NCBI GenBank assembly: GCA_934102055.1
Contig: CAKOSE010000009.1
Location: 1 to 34,884, forward strand
Direction: 5' to 3'
Length of the DNA: 34,884 bases
Source of the DNA: an uncultured Bacilli bacterium
GTDB taxonomy: Bacteria; Bacillota_I; Bacilli_A; RF39; UBA660
In this document: positions 30,476 through 34,884 of the stretch, one piece after another
How positions within the stretch are numbered: position 1 is the first letter of the stretch
How the letters are laid out: each line of letters opens with the position of its first letter
The notes under the pieces: model-generated
Seen by the model: the letters and a program-made list of their open reading frames with translations, nothing else
What the model was told of the DNA's origin: nothing
The model's database searches: none
Translations under genes and position numbers: made by a program

Positions 30476-32008
30476 TTAGAATTTGTCTTTTCTGACTATT
30501 TTTATTTTGTTTTTGTAATTTTTTCTAATTTCTGTTATGAACAAAGATTCATTAACTTTGGGTGTTAAGAGATAAGTTGTGTTTTTTGTTCTAGTAATTG
30601 CGACATAAAAGAGTCTTCTTTCTTCTGAATGGGGGTAATTATCTTTATGACATGAAACGTATTTTAAGACTCTATCATCGCTTATTTTATTAGGAAAGCC
30701 TGTTTTTTTGTTTGTTAGATTGATTATAATGACATTTTCTTCTTCTAGGCCTTTTGATCGGTGAATGGTTAAATATTTCATTTTAATATTAGGGTTTTCT
30801 TTATAGATTAGGATATCGTTGTTAAAGTTAAATTTATCACTATTAGTAAGTAGTTTTATGTCAAAGTTGTTTCTTCCTAGTACTAGAACTGGTTTATGAG
30901 ATTTGTTATATATGTGATTGATGAGTTTAATAAATGTTTTGATAATATCATTATAATAGATGATTTGTAAGGGATATTTGCATCTTTTGTTTGATTTTAG
31001 TTGTTTTTTTAATTGGTTTTTATTTTTCATGATAAAGTCACCTGCTATATTTATTAGTTCAAGACTGTTTCTGTAGGTGTTTTCTATTTTTAATATTTCA
31101 CTATCTGGGAAGAGATTTTTGAATCCGAGGAATAGATCTAAGTCACATCCGGTGAATCTATATATGGATTGAAAGTCATCTCCGACGACAAGAAGTGATG
31201 CTCCTGTTTTGGTTAGGATTTCTTTTATTAGGTTAAAACGTACTTTTGATGAGTCTTGAAATTCATCTATAATAATAAATTTTAGTTTTTTAGAGTAGCC
31301 ACATTCTTTTACTTTTTTTGTTGCTTTTGAAATCATGTCGGAGAAATCAATTTCGTTTTTTGAATCTAGTTCTTTTTGATATGTGTAATAAATATAATAG
31401 GTTAGTATTAGAAATTCCTTGTCTCTTTTTGATTTTGAGGAGGTAATGAAGTTTGTAAATGCTTCGGGAGGATAGTCTCCGGCTTTAAAGAGATTGATAA
31501 ATTTTTGTATTAGTTTTGCAAGATCTTCTAAATCTTTTTTGCTAATGGATGAGTATTTTTTTTCGAAGTTAAATGAATTATGTTTAATACCTAGTACAGT
31601 TAGGACTCTTTTTTTGTTTTCTTGACTTATAATGGCATTTAGGTATTCTGTAATAACATATGATAAGAGGTCTGCTGAGCAGATTTTTTTATGATCGTCT
31701 TTTAGTATTTCAAGTCCAAGTTTATGGAAGGTATAGCAGGTGATATTGTAACCGTAGTTGTTGATAAGTTTATCTTTTAGACTATTAGTGGCATCGTTAG
31801 TAAAGGAGATACATAAAATATCTGAGGTACTAAATCCTTTGATTTCGATTAAATATCTTATTTTTCCAATTATAGTTAGTGATTTACCTGAACCTGCTCC
31901 TGCTGATACTAGTAGATGTTTTTTTGGGGATGTTACAACTTTTCTTTGGTTATCATCTAAAGGATAACCGTTGATATTGTCTAGTAATTTATCTATTTTT
32001 TCTTCCAT
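30476..32008 (-). CDS. UvrD/Rep-superfamily DNA helicase, helicase IV (HelD)-like
   Basis: A 510-residue superfamily 1A helicase. Motif I is SAGAGSGKS, motif Ia SFTNDAT, motif II IIDEFQDS, motif III GDDFQSIYRF, motif V LTIHRSKGLEEENVIIINL and motif VI RRLFYVAITRTKN. The stretch between V and VI (GFPNKISDDRVLKYV..HSEERRLFY) is the pattern of helicase IV. At 510 residues it is shorter than E. coli HelD (684), lacking most of the N-terminal domain. Its role is likely DNA repair or recombination, which is inference. The ATG at 32008 has no clear ribosome site. The stop abuts the stop of the convergent ATPase gene. Confidence 0.88.
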   Translation of the reverse strand: MEEKIDKLLDNINGYPLDDNQRKVVTSPKKHLLVSAGAGSGKSLTIIGKIRYLIEIKGFSTSDILCISFTNDATNSLKDKLINNYGYNITCYTFHKLGLEILKDDHKKICSADLLSYVITEYLNAIISQENKKRVLTVLGIKHNSFNFEKKYSSISKKDLEDLAKLIQKFINLFKAGDYPPEAFTNFITSSKSKRDKEFLILTYYIYYTYQKELDSKNEIDFSDMISKATKKVKECGYSKKLKFIIIDEFQDSSKVRFNLIKEILTKTGASLLVVGDDFQSIYRFTGCDLDLFLGFKNLFPDSEILKIENTYRNSLELINIAGDFIMKNKNQLKKQLKSNKRCKYPLQIIYYNDIIKTFIKLINHIYNKSHKPVLVLGRNNFDIKLLTNSDKFNFNNDILIYKENPNIKMKYLTIHRSKGLEEENVIIINLTNKKTGFPNKISDDRVLKYVSCHKDNYPHSEERRLFYVAITRTKNTTYLLTPKVNESLFITEIRKNYKNKIKIVRKDKF

Positions 32009-32187
32009 AAGTAAAGTATATATATAAAGATATGGTAATGCAAATGGTGAAAAATTGTTATTACTTTTATAAGTTTATTTGAAAATAAAAAGTTTATAAT
32101 AGTAAAATATAATATTTTTGGTGATTAATCTTATCAATAATTAATTTTTATGTATTTTAACTTTTTTTTAGGAAGAATAAACTTTTG

Positions 32188-32196
32188 TGATATAAT
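32188..32196 (+). promoter_or_regulatory. extended -10 promoter of trpS
   Basis: TGATATAAT, 20 bases before the ATG at 32216, leaving almost no leader. In 32009-32187 I see A/T-rich sequence but no T-box or gene. Confidence 0.6.
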
Positions 32197-32215
32197 TATA
32201 TAGGGAGGCAAGAAT

Positions 32216-33196
32216 ATGAAAAGAATTTTAACTGGGCTTCAACCAACGGGTGTTATTACACTTGGTAATTATATTGGTGCTATAAAACAGATGGTAGAAC
32301 TGCAAGAGGAGTATGAGAGCTATATTTTTATAGCAGATCTTCATTCTATAACAGTTCCACAGGAAAGAGAAACTTTGAGAAAGAATATAAAGAGTTTACT
32401 TGCTTTATATTTGGCATGTGGTATAGATAAGGATAAAAATATAATATTTATTCAATCAGAGAATGAATACCATACTAACATATCTTGGCTTCTAGAATGT
32501 AATACGTATTTTGGAGAGTTATCACGTATGACTCAGTTTAAGGATAAGAGTAGTAAGAATAAGAATTTTTCTGCGGGATTATTTACGTATCCTGTACTTA
32601 TGGCGAGTGATATTTTAGCATATGATATAGATTATGTTCCGGTTGGAATTGATCAAAAACAGCATGTTGAATTAACAAGAGATATAGCTATACGTTTTAA
32701 TAAAAAGTATGGGGAAACTTTTAAAATACCAGAACCATTAATAAAGTCTTCTGGGACAAAGATAATGGATTTAGTTAATCCTACTAAAAAGATGAGTAAG
32801 TCAAGTGATAATCCAAAAGGTGTGATAAGATTGCTTGATGATATAGATTCAGTAAGAAAGAAAATAATGAGTGCTACTACAGATAGTGAGACAAGTATAA
32901 GATATGATGTTGTAAATAAGCCTGGTATATCTAATTTAATTAATATATATAGTGTTTTAACTGGTAAGAGTATTGATAAAATAGAAAAAGAGTTTGAAAA
33001 TCAAAACTATGGTGCTTTTAAAAAAGAAGTTGCAAATGTTGTGTGTGATGAGGTAAAGAAAATTCAAGATAGATATAATGAAATAATAAATGGTGAAGAA
33101 TTAGAAATGATTTTGGATGCTGGAATTGAGAAAACTAGAAAACAAGCAATGAAAAAGTATGAATTAATGAAAGAAAGGATTGGTTTAGGAAGATGA
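32216..33196 (+). CDS. trpS: tryptophanyl-tRNA synthetase
   Basis: A class I synthetase of 326 residues that charges tRNA-Trp. The nucleotide-binding HIGH equivalent is TLGNYIGA at the N-terminus (GLQPTGVITLGNYIGAIKQM), and the KMSKS loop is present intact (KKMSKSSDNPKG). SDILAYDIDYVPVGIDQKQHVEL is the usual Trp-binding section. Length matches the bacterial enzyme (~330). The ribosome site is GGGAGG. Its stop overlaps the nitroreductase start by four bases. The cognate tRNA gene is in this window at 20602 but in a separate transcript. Confidence 0.97.
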   Translation: MKRILTGLQPTGVITLGNYIGAIKQMVELQEEYESYIFIADLHSITVPQERETLRKNIKSLLALYLACGIDKDKNIIFIQSENEYHTNISWLLECNTYFGELSRMTQFKDKSSKNKNFSAGLFTYPVLMASDILAYDIDYVPVGIDQKQHVELTRDIAIRFNKKYGETFKIPEPLIKSSGTKIMDLVNPTKKMSKSSDNPKGVIRLLDDIDSVRKKIMSATTDSETSIRYDVVNKPGISNLINIYSVLTGKSIDKIEKEFENQNYGAFKKEVANVVCDEVKKIQDRYNEIINGEELEMILDAGIEKTRKQAMKKYELMKERIGLGR

Positions 33197-33711
33197 GTTT
33201 TGAAGATGTTTTAGAGGCAAGACGAAGTATAAGAAAGTATCAAGATAAAGAAATTGATATAAAGGATGTTGAAAAAATAATAAAAGCGGGAATACTTGCT
33301 CCGTCTGCTCATAATAGACAACCATGGAAGGTTGCGATTTTAGAAACTTCTGAAAAAGATGAGATAGCATATACTTTGGAAGATAAAGCTGGTTTTGATG
33401 AGAGTAAGAAGAACACTGCTAGGATAATGAAGGAAGCTCCAATTTTAATAGCAATATATTATGATGATAAAGATGGAAATAGGGATGATGATATGTTGTC
33501 TCTTGGTGCTTTTATTGAGAATATGCATTTAAAGGCAACAGAATTAGGATATGGTTCCCTTTGGATAGCTAATACAAGTTCTATAAAAGAGGATATAAAT
33601 TATATAACTTCTGTTGGGTATGAATGTATTTCATGTTTAGCAGTTGGGTATAAGGATCAAAATCCAAAGCCAAGACCTAGAAAGACATTAGAGGAAATAA
33701 TAATATCATAA
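33193..33711 (+). CDS. nitroreductase-family FMN oxidoreductase
   Basis: A 172-residue flavoprotein of the nitroreductase fold. LEARRSIRKYQDKEI and the FMN-binding APSAHNRQPWKV are at the N-terminus, and GAFIENMHLKATELGYGSLWIA in the second half. These enzymes reduce nitro groups, quinones or flavins with NAD(P)H; the natural substrate is unknown. It is translationally coupled to trpS (ATGA overlap) and ends in a hairpin terminator. It is slightly shorter than typical members (~190-200). Confidence 0.92.
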   Translation: MSFEDVLEARRSIRKYQDKEIDIKDVEKIIKAGILAPSAHNRQPWKVAILETSEKDEIAYTLEDKAGFDESKKNTARIMKEAPILIAIYYDDKDGNRDDDMLSLGAFIENMHLKATELGYGSLWIANTSSIKEDINYITSVGYECISCLAVGYKDQNPKPRPRKTLEEIIIS

Positions 33712-33730
33712 AGCATTAAGTGCTTTTTTT
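33710..33730 (+). terminator. terminator of trpS-nitroreductase
   Basis: Stem AAAGCA/TGCTTT with loop TTAAG and a T run; short but well placed. Confidence 0.6.
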
Positions 33731-33798
33731 CTTTGTGTTTTTTTAGTAATAAGAAATTATAAAACTTATATTAGCATAAAATTTATTGGTGATGAAAG

Positions 33799-34815
33799 AT
33801 GAATTATAAAATAGCAATAGATGCTAGCAAAGGGGGACAAGATGTTGGACAGCAAGGTAATGGTATTACAGAAAAGGATTTTAATCTTCAAATGTCTAAT
33901 TATTTGAAAGAAAGATTGGATGATTTAAAGATAGAAAATATTGTAACAAGAAATACAGATAGGACAATATCTGATGATGAAAGGGTAAATATTATAACGA
34001 GTTCCTTTGGTAATGATAAGAAGGTAATAGTTATATCTAATGCTTTAAGTAATGATGGTGAGGGGTTAGAGGTAATATATGCTCTTAGAAATAATGATAA
34101 GTTAGCAGGAAAAATAGCTGATGAGGTGACAGAAGCTGGAGGAATAGTAAGTAAGTATTATCAGTTAAGAGATCCGAAAAATACTCAAGATGATTATTAT
34201 GAGATAATAAAAGATACTCCGAATTATGAAACTATAATAATTTCATATGGAAACCCTAGTAATCAAAAGGATGCAGAAAGATTAAGAAATGATTATCAGG
34301 ATTATGCTGAGGCGATTTTAAAGGCAATAGCTTCATATATTGGGGTAAAGTATGTGCCTAAAGAGGGAACTAATTATTATGTAGTTAAAAAAAGGGATAG
34401 TCTTTGGAAGATTGCAAATGAATATGATACTACGGTAAATGAGTTAAAGGAACTTAATAATTTAAAGTCTAATATTCTTAATATAGGACAAATTTTGATA
34501 ATACCAAAAACTAAGGAAACTACAACTTATGTAGTGAAAAAAGGAGATAGTCTTTGGAAGATTGCAAATGAGTATAATACTACGTTAAATGAGTTAAAGG
34601 AACTTAATAATTTGAAAACTAATGTTCTTCAGATAGGACAGGTTTTAGAAATACCAACTGCTAAGAAGACTATAACATATACAGTTAAAAAGGGAGATAG
34701 TCTTTGGAAGATTGCCAATACTTATAAAACAAGTGTTGATGCAATAAAAAAATTAAATAATTTAGCTACAGATCTTCTTCAGATAGGACAGGTTTTGAAG
34801 ATACCACAAAGTTAG
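33799..34815 (+). CDS. LysM protein with a degenerate, probably inactive Amidase_3 domain
   Basis: A 338-residue paralogue of the amidase at 18838: same MNYKI start, same fold landmarks (VIVISN, YALRNND, YYQLRDP, ASYIGVKY) and the same C-terminal LysM layout. The catalytic residues are lost: H11 is K11 (DASKGG), H82 is A82 (SNALSND), and the catalytic glutamate is S149 (IISYGN); only E25 remains. Two zinc ligands and the general base are missing, so hydrolysis is unlikely. Three LysM repeats follow at about 192, 242 and 292. No signal peptide. The ORF is intact, so it is kept as a protein, perhaps a peptidoglycan-binding or regulatory pseudoenzyme. The ribosome site is GGTGATG. Confidence 0.9.
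   Translation: MNYKIAIDASKGGQDVGQQGNGITEKDFNLQMSNYLKERLDDLKIENIVTRNTDRTISDDERVNIITSSFGNDKKVIVISNALSNDGEGLEVIYALRNNDKLAGKIADEVTEAGGIVSKYYQLRDPKNTQDDYYEIIKDTPNYETIIISYGNPSNQKDAERLRNDYQDYAEAILKAIASYIGVKYVPKEGTNYYVVKKRDSLWKIANEYDTTVNELKELNNLKSNILNIGQILIIPKTKETTTYVVKKGDSLWKIANEYNTTLNELKELNNLKTNVLQIGQVLEIPTAKKTITYTVKKGDSLWKIANTYKTSVDAIKKLNNLATDLLQIGQVLKIPQS
34375..34812 (+). repeat. three LysM-coding repeats, 150-bp period
   Basis: GATAGTCTTTGGAAGATTGC occurs at 34396, 34546 and 34696, exactly 150 bases apart. The first two units stay nearly identical for about 80 bases, showing recent duplication; the third has diverged. Confidence 0.85.
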
Positions 34816-34861
34816 TTAAATAGTTAAATGCAATTTGTATTAAATAATGGATATTTAAAGG

Positions 34862-34867
34862 TATAAT
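34862..34867 (+). promoter_or_regulatory. -10 element at the right edge
   Basis: TATAAT within GGTATAATG, probably the promoter of a gene beyond the window. The motif ATGCAATTT occurs twice (34828 and 34867 regions) around it. Confidence 0.35.
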
Positions 34868-34884
34868 GCAATTTATATCTTTAT

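Noticed and set aside
32009..32215. Possible T-box riboswitch before trpS
   Set aside because: The promoter's extended -10 is only 20 bases before the ATG, and no T-box sequence or terminator stem was seen.

Overview
The window is AT-rich DNA from a low-GC member of the Bacillota, most likely an uncultured Bacilli-type gut lineage. TGA is used as a normal stop (truA, the ATPase operon, several others) and Trp is TGG, so this is not a mollicute-type recoded genome. A CwlJ-type germination hydrolase and two BclA-like collagen-repeat proteins suggest a spore former. Shine-Dalgarno sites are strong and often of the AGGTGAT type. Promoters often carry an extended -10 (TGnTATAAT). Plus-strand genes favour T/G at third positions and minus-strand genes favour A/C, so the plus strand looks like the leading strand.

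Layout. 1-3.5 kb: the edge of a divergent minus-strand gene, an SDR oxidoreductase overlapping truA, two unknown ORFs, then rplM-rpsI with their own promoter and a probable L13 leader buried in the upstream ORF. 3.6-8.6 kb: an HExxH protein of unknown function, a broken minus-strand membrane-protein gene, a coupled pair of Abi/HEPN protein and membrane-anchored HtrA protease, and a DUF4116 repeat protein. 8.6-12.4 kb: an IS3-type inverted-repeat relic, a membrane DnaJ-domain protein divergent from an MTA/SAH-type deaminase, a CaCA cation exchanger, and a thioredoxin-fold protein. 12.5-17.0 kb: a complete Bce-type peptide-antibiotic sensing and resistance module (regulator, kinase, ATPase, permease). 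17.1-18.7 kb: two overlapping Nudix hydrolases and a frameshifted YfcE-type phosphoesterase.

18.8-26.2 kb: a cell-wall and spore-surface region. It holds an amidase with four LysM repeats, CwlJ, tRNA-Trp, two zinc-motif coiled-coil paralogues, a LysR regulator, an AarF/UbiB kinase-like protein and two collagen-like proteins. 26.3-32.0 kb: a dGTPase-type HD hydrolase, rubrerythrin, a CsoR-family repressor with a Zn/Cd-type P-ATPase behind an operator-containing promoter, and a helicase IV-like enzyme. 32.2-34.8 kb: trpS, a nitroreductase, and a second amidase-LysM protein that has lost its zinc ligands and catalytic glutamate.

The strongest leads are this predicted dead amidase beside its intact paralogue, the translationally coupled Abi(HEPN)-HtrA pair, the paired CNHE/CxxC proteins, the rplM promoter and leader inside an ORF, and the decayed genes at 4.4-4.7 and 18.2-18.7 kb. 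No CRISPR array, integrase, rRNA or complete insertion sequence was seen.
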